From contig NC_089423.1 in assembly GCF_013426205.1 (NCBI RefSeq), forward strand, positions 5,456,001 through 5,520,000: DNA of 64,000 bases. Direction: 5' to 3'. Position 1 is the stretch's first letter. Each line of letters opens with the position of its first letter. The translations under genes were made by a program, and so were the position numbers. The notes under the pieces were generated by a model. It saw only the letters and a list, made by a program, of their open reading frames with translations, had not been told where the DNA came from and ran no database searches. Positions 1 through 12,600 of this stretch are shown here, one piece after another. This DNA comes from Metarhizium brunneum (taxonomy: Eukaryota; Ascomycota; Sordariomycetes; Hypocreales; Clavicipitaceae).

Positions 1-721
1 AGGTGATGGCGGGGTTGGTTGGTGGTGGTGCTGGTGGTGCTGGATGTTGATGGCAGACGGGGGACGCAAGGCGCAACCAATTGCTTGCGATGATGGGACA
101 GGCGCGGACGAGTCGAGGTCTATTTAAGATGGGAAGAGGCATGGGATTATGTTGTTTATGTAAACCATGTGTCAGGATACTAGGAGAGAACGGGATTTCA
201 CCCAGGGAGGGGCCTTGCAGAAGCCCGAGTTAGTTTCACCGAACCGTAAGCCATTGGTAAGCATTTGTTAGGGAGGGGCAGAGCTCGATTTCCGAATTGA
301 TGGCTGTCCATGGATGTGTATAGGAGGGAGGGTATGGAGCAGGCCAATGCGGTTCATGATGTGCAACGCTGGCTACATCTCAGAGTTTTGCCTTGCATGT
401 TTCGGCGACGGATTGGGACCTACCTACACCGCGAGAGCCGACCGGAAGCTGAGGCCAGAAGTGGTTCAAATCCCACGACTGGCCGATGACTTCACTGGTC
501 GTTTGAATTTTGGGAAACCGCTGAGGAGGCACATGAGTTTGGTCTGGAGCCTTGTCGGCGGCGGTGGCTCAGAGTCTAATCAATGGCGGATGAAAGTCGT
601 GCTCGACGCCTTCATTCTTTCCACCCCTCATCGGACCAAGTCTCACAACGCTAGGAAATTGCAAGACCAACTCACAGTGCATGGCCATATATCTCATCAT
701 GATATCGATTCTCATGGATGC
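1..721. other. Gene-free left edge
   Basis: No supported gene. The first 60 bases are a GGT/GCT-rich repetitive tract. A 205-codon plus-strand open frame (314-931) runs into the antisense of the hydrolase and resembles no family, so I treat this as 3' flank of that gene plus promoter or flank of something outside the window. Confidence 0.5.
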
Positions 722-1618
722 CTACACGAAAAACTCACAAACCGCCTTGACCACATCGTCAGGCGCCTCCTCTGGGATATAATGCCCGCTATCAACACTA
801 TACCCATCCAGCACAACTCCCTCGCCCACAACCTTCCTCCACTCTGCCATCGCATCAAAACACTTCTCTATGACGCCCTTCTTCCCCCAAATGATCCTCA
901 CAGGAGCATTGATCAACCGTCCCTTCTCTAGATCCGCCCTCTGCTCATCTAGGTCCACTGTTGCGGCAGCCCTGTAGTCGTTGCACATGGCATGCACCGT
1001 ATCCTCATCCTCAAACAGCTTCACATACTCCTCGTAGCACGCCTTGTCGAAAATATGTAATCCCTTCCCATCCTTGCCGCCCATGCACAGCTCTGCAAAC
1101 TTGCGCGGCGTGGCGGATATCAGCGTCTCTGGTAGCGGCGCAGGCTGGATCAAGAAGAACCAGTGGAAATACGCAGTCGCAAATTCTTGACTGGTAGCTT
1201 GGTACATGGATAGCGTGGGGCAAATGTCGAGGAGTATGGCTTTGCGTACGAGGTTGGGATAGTCGACGAGGAGCTTGTGGGCGACCCGGGCGCCGCGGTC
1301 GTGTGCGCAGACGAAGAAGGTCTTGTGGCCGAGGTGGTTCATGAGGCATATCATGTCCTTTGCCATGGCGGATTTGGCGTAGGCCGCTACCGAGGGCGGT
1401 TTGGATGATTCGCCATAGCCGCGGAGGTCAGGGATGATGAGGTTGTACGTGGTGGTGAGGTGTGGGACGATGCGATGCCATATGTGACGGGTTTGCGGGA
1501 AGCCGTGGAGGAGCAGGAGTGGGGGAAGTGGTGATTCTGGTGAGGTTTGAAGACCTTTGATGGTGACGAGGGGGTCGGTTTGCGTAGTGATGGAGAAGGG
1601 GATGAGGCCGTCAAACAT
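722..1618 (-). CDS. Alpha/beta hydrolase of the fluoroacetate/haloacetate dehalogenase family
   Basis: Single-exon gene of 298 aa. The ATG at 1618 is chosen because the upstream in-frame start is a TTG and because MFDGLIPF matches the usual family N-terminus. The alpha/beta-hydrolase signature is complete: oxyanion-hole HGFPQTRHIWH (about 38-48), RGYGES, and nucleophile motif HDRGAR with Asp107. Asp131 in LLDICPT sits 24 residues later, as in bacterial fluoroacetate dehalogenases, and His279 in SGHYIPEE closes the triad. Substrate carboxylate-binding Arg108 and Arg111 and halide-pocket His152, Trp153 and Tyr215 are also at the expected spacing. The family hydrolyses the C-halogen bond of haloacetates; some members are epoxide hydrolases or esterases, so the natural substrate is inferred. 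No signal peptide is seen, so probably cytosolic. Confidence 0.85.
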   Translation of the reverse strand: MFDGLIPFSITTQTDPLVTIKGLQTSPESPLPPLLLLHGFPQTRHIWHRIVPHLTTTYNLIIPDLRGYGESSKPPSVAAYAKSAMAKDMICLMNHLGHKTFFVCAHDRGARVAHKLLVDYPNLVRKAILLDICPTLSMYQATSQEFATAYFHWFFLIQPAPLPETLISATPRKFAELCMGGKDGKGLHIFDKACYEEYVKLFEDEDTVHAMCNDYRAAATVDLDEQRADLEKGRLINAPVRIIWGKKGVIEKCFDAMAEWRKVVGEGVVLDGYSVDSGHYIPEEAPDDVVKAVCEFFV

Positions 1619-3440
1619 GGTGATGACGCTATACGGGACGCGTACACTCTGCAGGGGGGGTCTATTCAAAATGGTGTCTTATGTGATTTCCCTCCAATCA
1701 ATCAAATCTAGCAATGATATGTGGTCCGGAACTGGATTTCTTGATGCGCTTGGGATGTGGGTGATAGGCCGTGTTGGTGTTGAGTATCTTGACGTGAAGA
1801 CGGGTACGGTGATGGAACATGTTAATGTAGGTATCAGGATCACCATCTATCGGGTGTTGGCGTGGTTATTTGATGCTGAGCTAACAAAAGGCTGTTCTGC
1901 TTCGCCAGATAGCCCCAGAATACCAGATCTTCCCTCCTTTATTTTTATTTTTACATTGTCATGGATTAAAGATTCATTAACTCAAACCTAGCAGCGGGCC
2001 GCAAGTAACGGTTTAATTGTCTGCCGCAAGCAACGAGTTGCAAGGTTCAATGTTGGACGGTCTACAGGGTAGCAAACGATAGAGAATGGGCGGCTATAAA
2101 TACTAAACATACCGTTCAATGTTGGACAAAGTGGATGTACTATGTAGCCCCGGCAGCTGTATTGGGACATATTTGTCATCACCCGAGATAGATAATGTGC
2201 ATCAGTCGACGGGATGCTGTTTTCAATCGAGGGCCATCAAGGCTTCTGGGGCACTTTGCTCCATGATAACCCGTGTTCTTGGTTGGATTCAGTGTATCGT
2301 CGGTAACGGCTCAAATGGAATGTCTGGTGGGCCGGATACCATAAATCTGCGCCAAGGTTCTAGTATTCGATCTGGAAACGATTCTGCGAACCAGCCTTGT
2401 CGGGCCACGCAAACACATCCGCAATCACCATGACCAGAGGCGAGGTGGATGGCGCCGATGGGGCGGGACTCTGGGGCTGTGCAGCAGAGGCCGCGACTAC
2501 ACCTCACTCACATCACCAATGAGCGATGTCGTTGTAAATGCTTTGGCATCAGAGAGCACCGACGCATGTTTCGATGATTCAATGCGCAAGTGCAAGGGCA
2601 GGGTTTATTTGGTCGGCGGGATACAGAGCCCGAGATAGTTGGTGTCGTCGCGGCAGTTGTGCCTGATGAGGCTTCTGGCCAAAGGTCAGCGAGGCACATC
2701 ATCAAGACCACCACCGAGTCTGAGTGGAAAATACCAACAACAAGCCAACTTCATCCGGGGGCGCCATGCATATCCAAAATTAGTAGCTACTACCTTGTGC
2801 TCTCCGCCCCCTTGGCATGAGGCCTGAAGACCCGACGGCACGCGAAGGTGGGACTACAGGCCCGGATGACGGCTGGGGCCATCAAGTCTTGCAAGCCACG
2901 GCATCCAGCGGGGCCCCGAGTCCGATTCCGGGCTCTCAAAATAAGCCATGAAGAATGGCGACTTGGTGGGTAGATGGGCAAGGGAATGTGAGGAGTGGAT
3001 CGTTTGCGAAGAGAAACAAGGCCAAACCGAAATCGTGACAGGGGGTGCCAGCGATGGCTGTGTGTTGCAGGGCTGCCACACAGGTTGGTTGACTGACGTT
3101 GAACAGCTGATGGGCCAAGAACAAAAGAAAAGACAGCCTCCTTTGCGTGAAAAATGGACAGATATCTTTGGCACCCGGCCCTCGTCGTACAATGCAATTT
3201 TTGCGACAAGCCAAGCAGTCAAAAGAGTCTTTATCGCTTGGTGTCTTTGGCTTGCACGTGTCGTCGCTCTTTGTCTCAGACTCTGCCAAGACTCGCTCCT
3301 TCCCTGTCTGATAACCCAGGCACAATCGAATCTGACAGCTCCGAGCTTCGTCAACGTCAGTCCATAGTCATTAACCATAATCATCTCGGCCGCATCATCC
3401 GCCAGTACATCATACATCCAATGCGGCCCTTACGTGTACA
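1619..3440. other. Intergenic region, divergent promoters
   Basis: This lies between the divergently transcribed hydrolase and the giant ankyrin gene. Several short open frames on both strands overlap one another and look random. A direct repeat of about 13 bases (gttcaatgttgga) occurs near 2046 and 2115. The last 250 bases are pyrimidine-rich and look like the 5' leader of the ankyrin gene. Confidence 0.4.
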
Positions 3441-6400
3441 ATGCCGTTTCTAACGCCAACCGATCGCCAGCGGCGCATTATCCAACTCTCGCAAGAATGG
3501 GGAGTCGACCTACCTCCAGCTCCGGCACCTCTCACGAGACCCCACAACCCGCCTTCATTTTGGACGCCAAAAGATGACCAAGTAGCCGAGGATCTCATGC
3601 AACGGCGAGCCTCCGAGCTCTCGCAGTCTCGGCGTCAAAGTAGCTTAAGTAAAGCGTTTTCGTCAAACAATTTGAAAAAGGGCAAGACCTGGGATCCTCG
3701 CGAGGTGCTCGAGGTGCTCAGTTCATGGATAGCCAATTCAGGGTCGCCGGGTGTGGCGGAGGCGCTGATATTGAAACTGTCTGCGGCGGGCGTTGACTTT
3801 AGCGGCAATCAAACAAAGCAAAAGAGCGGTATCCTGAGCCGAAGAAAGAGTGTCGACACCTTTGTTGATCGCTCAAAATTCCTGAAGCTTGCTGTCCAAG
3901 GCAACCAGTATGAGATGCTGCAGGTCTTACTCCCGCACGCTGACGGATTCTCCATCGATCAGGCACTGGCTCCGGCTATACGCACTGGAAATACACGGGT
4001 TGCCGAGTTGCTGTTGAGGTATGGAGCTTGTGCCTCCCAAACCCCCGAGGGCCAGGACGCCTTTCGCCAAGCTTGTGTTGTCCAGAGCCAGTCGCACATA
4101 GTTGGGTTGCTATTGCGTTCAGAAAGCCGGCCAAACGCGGCGTGGATATCAGCATGTATGTGTGATGCAGCAAGGTCGGCTTGTCTAGAAACCGTGCTGT
4201 ATCTTAGCAGGTCGACAGCGGATGGCAACCACAATCACGCCGAAGCCTTGAAATTGGCCATTGCGCTGGGACGACAAGATATCGCGTTGGCGATAATCAT
4301 GGGAAACCACCCGCCACATGGGCCCGGGCTAGACGAGGCATTCCACAATCTTTACGAGCACCCATCACTCGACCCAGCGACAAAACTTGCCATGGCGGAA
4401 TTGCTTCTGTGCGCAGGAGCGCAGGGCAATGCGTTGTCACAGGCGCTGGAAAGTGCATGCGAAACACAGTTTTACGACATGGCAAGTCTCTTGGCGAGAT
4501 ACGGCGCATCAATAGAATACAACGATGCCACCATGCTGAAGAGAGCGATCGCTCGTGGTGAGCTGGAATTGGTGAGCTCCCTGCTGACCGATTCAGCCAA
4601 GTTGAGCCCTGCTTTGGCGTCCAGTTGTGTGCCTCTGATTGCGAAGCAAGCGCCGTTTGAGACTCGAGTCATGGTTCTTAGTCTGCTTTTGCGGAAAGGC
4701 GCAAAAGGGGTTGCGTTGGACGATATGCTCATAGACGCGGCTGAAGCAGGCGACATAGAGTCCGTTGACTTGTTACTAAACCCCGTCTATCCAGAGTCCA
4801 CCCCTATTACCCTTAAGGATTCGAACCACACTCGGCTTTCAAACGGGATACCACGCCATGAGGTGGCCTCTGTTGACCATAGATCTGGTGAAGCTCTGCG
4901 AACCGCAGTGTTGCGAGCCGACGCGGCCATGACAGATAAAATTCTTTCTGCCCAGCCTACAGCCGAAACCTTGTCGATCGTATTTCCTATGACGAAGAAG
5001 CTGTCGCCCAAAGACCGCTATCGAATGGCCCAGGTGTTCTTGAAGAGATCACTGTCCGGCCCTTGTCTCCACGCAGCGTTGCATGATGCAATCAATGAAG
5101 ATGCCTCACAAAGAGACAATGCCCTGATTAAGCTCCTGTTGGAGCATGACGCCGACATCAATTTTAGCCACGGCCCGGGACTGGCGGCTGTTATCAAGCA
5201 AAAGGATATCAAATTGCTCGGGTCACTTTTGCATAAAGCATCGCCGCAAACTGCTGCTGCCCGCGTAATGGATGCCATGGAAGTTTCAGACCATAGGGAG
5301 CGTTTTGAGATGATGTCTATGCTGATCAACGCTGGTGCTGTAATTGGGGCCCAGGAAATTGCAGCCGCACTGTCACAAAGCCTTTCCGAAAAGCCCGTCG
5401 ATATGTCGCTGTTGCGACTGTTGCTGCAACAAGGAGGCGCCGACGTTAACCTGCTTGAGGGTGCGATAGCAAAGAAGGCGGTTTCGAACCCAGATCCAAA
5501 GGTCCTGGATATGGTCTTTGCAAACAGCCGACCATCCTCAACAACGGTGACCTGCGCATTCAATGAATTCGCCCCGCTTCCATCCACAGACAGTAAAGCC
5601 TGGAAACTGCGTGCCATCTTATCCAAGTCCAAGCACAAGGAAGATCTGAACTGGGTGTTGGTGCACGAGGTCCAGTCACTATTAAAGACGAATACTAGCA
5701 AAGCGTCGCTGTCGACATTGAAGATTCTGCTCGACAGCGGTGCAGATCCAAATGCCTACAAAGCCGCCGCCCTTTGCCATGCCGTCATTGGCGCAAATGT
5801 CAAAATTACCGATATGCTACTAGAATCAAAGACACCTCTTTCCGCCGCTGCACTGGGGACAGCGCTTCCGCATGTACTTCGAATTACTGATCCTATGGAG
5901 AGACTGACTCTCACTAAGAAACTCGTCGATGCTGGTGCTCATCCCCTCGAAATCAACAGAGCCTTGGTGCACGCCATAACGGCGTACCCTGAGGACGTAT
6001 CGCTACAGAATGCCTTGGCAGCGGCTGCTGATACATCGGACGGCGAGGCACTGTCACTGTCAATATCAAAGGAATCACCTGAAACTATGGACCTGCTGCT
6101 GTCGAAATCACAATCTTCTCTAGAAACTCGAAGTACCATGGTCGTCAAGGCTATGGAGGTCAAGAACCGAACGGCAAGACACCACATGTGTAAGAATCTG
6201 TTAAGACTTGGCGTGTCAACAGAAACTGCATCCAGTGCTCTGCTAGTAGCAGCCAGAGACGGTGATGTTAATCTTGGAGACTTACTCATGGCACACGGCG
6301 CGAGCATCGCAACGAACAATGGCCAGGCCATCATTGAGGCCTGCCGTGGAGGTTCGGCAGAAGTCTTGAGCGTGCTCTTGAAGCAGGATGGGCAGATGAA

Positions 6401-9104
6401 CAAAAGTATCATGGAGGCCGGCTTCCAGGCTGCCACCGAGGTTCGAGATCTGAGCAAGCGCGCTGTCGTCTTTGAGCAGTTGTTAAAAAGAGGTGTGGCC
6501 GGTGATTTGGTGGATGCCCAACTACAATCTGCAGCTCGATATGGTGAAGACGGCGAAGCGGTATTGCGAGTTCTACTCGCCGCTGGCGCGGACCCCAACT
6601 TCAACAATGGCGAATGCGTTGTTGCGGCCACAAGGAGCGCCTTCATTGGCAGCCTAGAATTGCTACTAGGACTCTGGGGTGAAGGAGGCCACCAGGTGTG
6701 TAGGCATATCGCCAAATTATGATGCTGCCCTTTGCTAACCATTTCACAGAAGAAAGTGTCTCAGCCCACGCTGTCGAGATCGCTAAAGGCGTGCTGGAAC
6801 CTGAGCCGTGATAGCCGATTCCAAGTTGTCAATGATCTCATCAAAGCGGGCTTGCGGCCCACAGACGATATGCACATTGCATTGAATGAAGCCATTAATG
6901 AAGATGATCCCGAAGAACGACTTGTCAGGCTCTTGCTGAATCACGGGGCATCACCAGCAGCCAATGGCTGCAAGACCCTCGTAGATGCAGTGAACAACTC
7001 TGCGTCGTCGTCACTGGCACTTCTGCTGGAAAAGAACCTGCCACAGGAAGACATAAGCCGTGCTTTCAATCAAGCATTCACTACTGAGACGTTTGCCAAG
7101 TGGTTCACCGACCGCGGCTATGAGACAGCCAATCTTCTGTTGGACAAGGGAGCCCACGGTGCATCTCTTAGTGGTGCATTAGTTCTTGCAATGAGGAACT
7201 CTGCAGTTGAAACTGAGATGCTGGCTGACAAATTTGTCACTTTGCTGATCAAGCATGGCGCGGACGTGAATTACAACAATGGGGAACCCCTTCAGCAAGC
7301 GGCCTCCAAAGCAAATCTTTCGTGGACAAGGCAGCTTCTGGAGTGTCGACCGACTATTCCGACATTGTCTCTGGCATTTCAATGTATCTTCGACACGGCG
7401 CTATCCCAAGATGAGGTGCTCGATTTGTTTAAAATGTTTGCAGAATACAGAGACGGGGATGTCAGGATTGATGTTTTAAGCAGCCAACAGGGACTAGAGC
7501 CCGTCCTTGTGCGAGCCATTTCGCAATATCCGAGATCAACGACTATTCTAGAGACTTTACTTGATGCCGGTCTCTATCATGATCAAGCCACTACATACAA
7601 GATCCACGCCGATGTTGACAAGGAAGAAGCCATGACACTTTTGATCTGGGCAATTTCCCAGCCCCAGAAGCGAGTTAGCACCTCTGTGATTGAGCTATTA
7701 CTTGCTCGTGGCGGTAAGGATCCTTCACAGCGATCAAAACAAAAAAAAACTTGTAACTGACTATTAGCATATACAGCCAAAGTGAATGCGGAGACGAGCT
7801 TATCTCGTACTACACCACTCATGCTTGCTATCCAGACCCGACGACCTGATCTCGTCAAGATCCTTCTACTTGAAGGTGCGGAAGTCGACATTTTAGACTA
7901 CTTGGGAAGAACACCATTATCTATGGCTACAGATATTGGAGGCGACATCTCGGTACAGATCATGTCACTCCTCCTCGCCGCTGACCCCTCTAGGGACGAT
8001 GGCTCTCTCCACAACGCCGCTCGTGACCTCAACCTGCCTGTTGTCAAAGTCCTGGTCCAGTCTGGTCATGATCCCGACTTTCCCAGTCCTTTACACGAGG
8101 GACGCAGCGCTCTCGCTGAGGTATGTCTGCATGGATCAAGTAAAGGCGAAATGAGCGCAGATCGCGAACGCACTATGCAAAAAGTCATGACGTTCCTCAT
8201 CGACAATAAATCTGATCTGTCGTTAAAAGCAAATGACAAGACTCTCTTGCAGTTGTGTTTTGCAGCTTCTGACCCTGTTGCTACGACACGATGTTTCCTC
8301 AAATCCGGCATGTGGAAGCTCATTAACAAACCATTCAACTTTTATACTTCCGAAGGATACACGTACTCCCCCACCATGTATATCAAGAAAATCCTCCCGC
8401 AAACTGACGCATCCGATGCCCTTCTCAAGATACTCAAGGCCAATCGCGCCAGCGATGTGTACTACGCCGTATCTGGGGCACAACCCCCTGACGCGATCGG
8501 TCTCCCCGAAGACATGGCCGTTCAAGAACGCGCTCGTAAAGCCCGTCTGGAGCGCCTCGCAGAAGAAACACAAGATTTTTCCATAGTCATGGCTCGCAAG
8601 CGGGAAATTGCATCCGTTGAGCAGCAAATTCTGGCCCAAAAAGCCGAAATGGAAGATATGCGCCGTCGTAAGCTACACAATGAAGACATCGCCGCCGTAC
8701 GGTCCAAGGCCCAAGTTGAAGAATCACTCGCCAGTGCCGCTCATACTCGCAGACTACAAGAGCATCACTCACTTGCGGAATCATCCATATCACGTAGCAG
8801 AGCACTCGCAGCTTCGGAGCTGGAGACCGAAGAGGCAAGACAGAGGAAGGCGCTGGAGTGGGAGACAAGGCTGAATACGGAAAGAGTTGACAATGCGCGG
8901 GCACTGAGCTCGATTAGGATTAGTGAGAGACAGGAGGTCGAGAGGATTGACAAGGGCGCGGAGACGAGGATAAAAGGGCGACTAGAAGCGCAGAGGAAGC
9001 TGGTGGAGAGTCAGGAGAAGTTGGCGAAGAGGTTGGCTGATGGGCCAAGCGCCGGCATCAATGATCCGAGAAGACAAATTGGCTATGTGACGGAGTTAAG
9101 TTAA
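3441..9104 (+). CDS. Giant degenerate ankyrin-repeat protein with C-terminal coiled coil
   Basis: Three exons: 3441-6695, 6750-7713, 7777-9104. The introns (54 and 63 nt) have GTGTGT and GTAAGG donors, and the first has a CTAAC branch site. Both junctions keep phase, giving about 1848 aa. After a polar N-terminus (1-130) almost the whole chain is ankyrin-like helical hairpins with recurring LLL..GAD/GAS turns; the unit across intron 2 becomes a near-canonical repeat (GAKVNAETSLSRTTPLMLA). A recurring NNG or NxG before the next helix (for example near residues 958, 1056 and the segment at about 7277-7285) suggests higher-order modules of several units. Residues from about 1620 onward are a charged Arg/Glu/Ala-rich coiled coil. 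It is probably an intracellular scaffold; no catalytic domain is visible and I do not recognise a named orthologue. An alternative acceptor 9 nt upstream (AG at 7766-7767) would add three residues. Confidence 0.85.
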
Positions 9105-9649
9105 CTGCATCATGGTTGGGATATGGAGTTTGGGATTTGGGAAGATTGGGTACTGTGAGAAATGGCTTGTGTAACTATACCAACATTGGCGTCAGTCAAA
9201 AGATATTGCAATGTCTTTTATCATGTGTATCTAATACGTTGTATAGCGAGTGTTGTATCGTATCAAATAGAGGCGCGCTTGCCAACCGCTTCTTTACCCA
9301 GGCCGTTCCTCAAATCGGCCGAGAGCCACTGATTCCTTCCTCCGAGTAGTATTTTAGAATGACCCATGTCCCAGCAAGTGATAGCTATTAGATTGTCGTC
9401 TCTGAGACGCTACCTGATGTTCGCAAGTGTTCCCCGAAAATTCCAAGTCGTGCCGTCCACAACATCAAGAAACGCAAAACCAATAATGCTTTCCTTTTCC
9501 CCTTTCCAAACCTTCCCAATGATTGGGTTTTAATGGCTCTTGGACCCAAAGTTTGACCTGGTATGACTAGTCCGTGCCTGCTCCGCACTCGGTCCATGGC
9601 AAAAGAATCCCAGGGGCCCTGGCTGCACCGCTCACATACCAAATCCAAT
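9105..9649. other. Convergent 3' intergenic region
   Basis: 545 bp between the 3' ends of the ankyrin gene and the SNF2-RING gene. It holds only short antisense frames and would contain both terminators. No repeat or RNA gene is evident. Confidence 0.4.
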
Positions 9650-12600
9650 TCAACCCCGAGTTCTTTCAAAGAGTTCGAGGCGTTCTTGGTAGTCTAGTTC
9701 TTGAGGTACGTGGCCGTCGTCCTGCAGGGCATGGTCAACCTCCTCGCTCTTGGATTTCTGCAGCTCTGCTACCCGTGCATCCGTCGCTGCTGATGTGAAT
9801 ATTCGCACAACATAACATTTCTTTGTCTGTCCGATACGGCTAGTACGTCCTGCTGCTTGGAGCTCGGACGTCACATTCCACCACGGGTCGATAATAATGA
9901 TTCGATTAGCGCAGGTAATGTTCAGTGATTGCCCGCCCGCCATTAGGCCTGAGAGCTATGTCGAAGATGAGCATGACGAGCAGTCTAGAATATGGGAAGC
10001 TGGTGACTTACAAAGACGTTTGTAGTTGGAGATTTCTTGAACATCTCTAAAGCTATCTTCTTCTTTTTGTCGCCCATGCTTCCGAAATAGTATACAAATC
10101 CAATACGGGCATGCTTGAGCATACTCCCCAGCACTTTGGCGGTAGTCACATTCAGAGTAAACACTGTTTTTGACGTTATTAGCGAAAGAGTCTTAAAAAT
10201 TCATGTCTCTGGGTAGTGTTACCGATGATCTTGTCGTCCGGATAGTCGGCTCGCCAGCTTAACAACACGGCCATTGCAGTCGTCAATCGGGAGTTTGGTA
10301 CCATCGAAAGACCTGGAGTGGTATAGCTGGAGATGAAGAAACCAATTTGGTCCTTCTTTCGTGCCAAGGTGACCTTATTATCGTCTGTATCAGGATAGTT
10401 TCCAAGTTTTAGCGCCTCGTCCACCTCGGCTGACATTGTCTTCAGCTTTTTAGCAGATTTGAAAGGCATATTACATCCATCTGCAACGCAAGTCTGTTTG
10501 AAATTAGATAAAAGGCACAAGTACTGAAAATAACGCGCAACTTACTAATGGAACCTCATTTGGCGTTTTGCAGAGCCTCGTGGATTGTATTATTTGGTCA
10601 TAACAATGGCCACAGTAAATATGATCGCACTAAGATATTAGAATAGCTTCCTATACGACTGAATTGAGTTGAAAGTACCTTTGGTATTATCATTGGCATT
10701 TCCAGGTCAGATGACTGGCACTTGATGCATTCCATATCCTTCAGCTTCAGTTCGTCCTGAACGGCTGCGAGGTGTTCGTCGAACTTAAAGATGCCCCCGA
10801 ATGCGGTATTAGTATAAGTTCTCATTTGAGTAAGCCCCGATTTATATCTTTCCAAGCTTTCTTTCGCCTCATTTTGAGAAAGAATTTGTTGAAGAACTGT
10901 TTGAGTGCCCGTAACTTGCCGTATACTATCGCGAAGTTCCTGGATTTGGGCGGCCTCTTCAAAATTGCGCAAAAGTCTCTCGATGTTATACGGATGTGAA
11001 ATTAGATGTCTCAAGGACATATGCCTCTTTCTTTGTTGTGGTTGTACCACTTCTTTCTCGGATTCAGTTTTATCTTGTTCATCATCGGATTCAGTCATGT
11101 CGCTTGAAGACAGCTTTTTCATAAATCTAGTAGAGTTAGCTAATTTGTAATCAAATATTGAGAAATAAATAAGCGATACATGTAGATGGCTTCTTCTTCA
11201 ACTGTCAGGGGAACCCAAATGTCGTGCGTCTCACTGCGCGGAATAGGGACAATCTGGTGACCAAGAAACGTGTCACGTTGGGTTCTGCGACGCCATTAGT
11301 TATAAAAGCAAATATGTATAATCTCGACTCTCACCTTCGATACATGAAGCTAGAAATGAGAGCCTCAAGCTTCTTATTTGCTTTGTTCTGCGGGTGGGTG
11401 AACCATGTTAGTGTTCCCGAGCTAGGCCATTAAGCCTTCGATGTTTCCTGCTTACCTTGTCCATATACTCTTTGGCAAAGCACTTTTTACGCTCTTCTAC
11501 CTCAAATCCTATAAATCGCAGATAAGGTATAAACTCTGGTGCATCCGTTTAGCTTTTGTAACTTCTAACAAGATCAGACTGAATTTCTTTTACCAGTAGC
11601 AGAGTTTGAGAGGGGTGTTCCAGTTAGGGCCCAACGGTGTTTCGCCTTTAAAGTGCACATAGACTGCTTGGCTACACACACGTTAACGTTAATTTGTTGA
11701 TGAATAATTAAAAGTACCAGACAGCTTACTAAGACTCTTCAAGTTCTTGATGCTATGCGCCTCGTCTAAAATGATCCTGTACCAATTGAAACCAAGTACT
11801 TCGTCTTCATGTTTCTTGCCACTTTGAAGCCTTCGATAGTACGCTAGGACTTCGTTCGTGGTTGTAATACTGCGTATCATTTAGCGAAGGTAAAGGAAAG
11901 ATAAGTCCTGTACTGGACGGATGACTTACACTATCATTAGATTTTGGTATGATACGGCTGGTGCCTGATTTTTTGACTGATGTATCATGACAGTCTTTCC
12001 GAAGTCATCGCCGCAATGCTTCTTAACCTCCTCCCGCCATTGGTTCGCAATGCTAACGTTTGGTACAATGACCAATGTGCCCTTGGTATAAGTTTTCAAG
12101 TCTTCAGCTTCCGGCGGATTCCCTACGACGCAAGCCAGGCTTGTAATGGTTTTGCCAATCCCCATTTCATCAGCAATCATTCCACCCAATGGCTGCGCTC
12201 TATCGCACTCTCTCTTCAGCATCCAAGCTGCTGCAGTTAGTTGATATCCGTAAAGAGGAGTTTCCATCCCCTGCAGCAGCCAATTTCCAGACGTTGCTTT
12301 CACTTTCTTGTATCCGAACAGCTTCGCCGCTTCCCTGAGATCCCGATGCTGGGTCTTGGTCCGACGAGTGTCTGCTCCCTTCGGAATACTATCTCTCAAT
12401 AACGCAAACTGCTTCTGGTGCGTATGCGCATCAATCTCGGGCATTGCCGGAGCTGGCGGCCCACCGTCATCAAATCCACCAAACATTGGATGAGTGAGAC
12501 TGGCAAACAAATCCGATCCAGAACTAGCGTTTATTGTTTTCGGTCTCTTAGATGCTTCCTCGTCTGTAGCTTCTGCCTTTCGTTTATTCTGGCTCTGCTT

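Noticed and set aside
455..485. tRNA 3'-end-like string (ggttcaaatccc)
   Set aside because: The T stem lacks one base pair and there is no matching 5' acceptor or D arm at 70-90 nt upstream.
314..931. 205-codon plus-strand frame at the left edge
   Set aside because: It overlaps the antisense of the well-supported hydrolase and shows no domain or bias.
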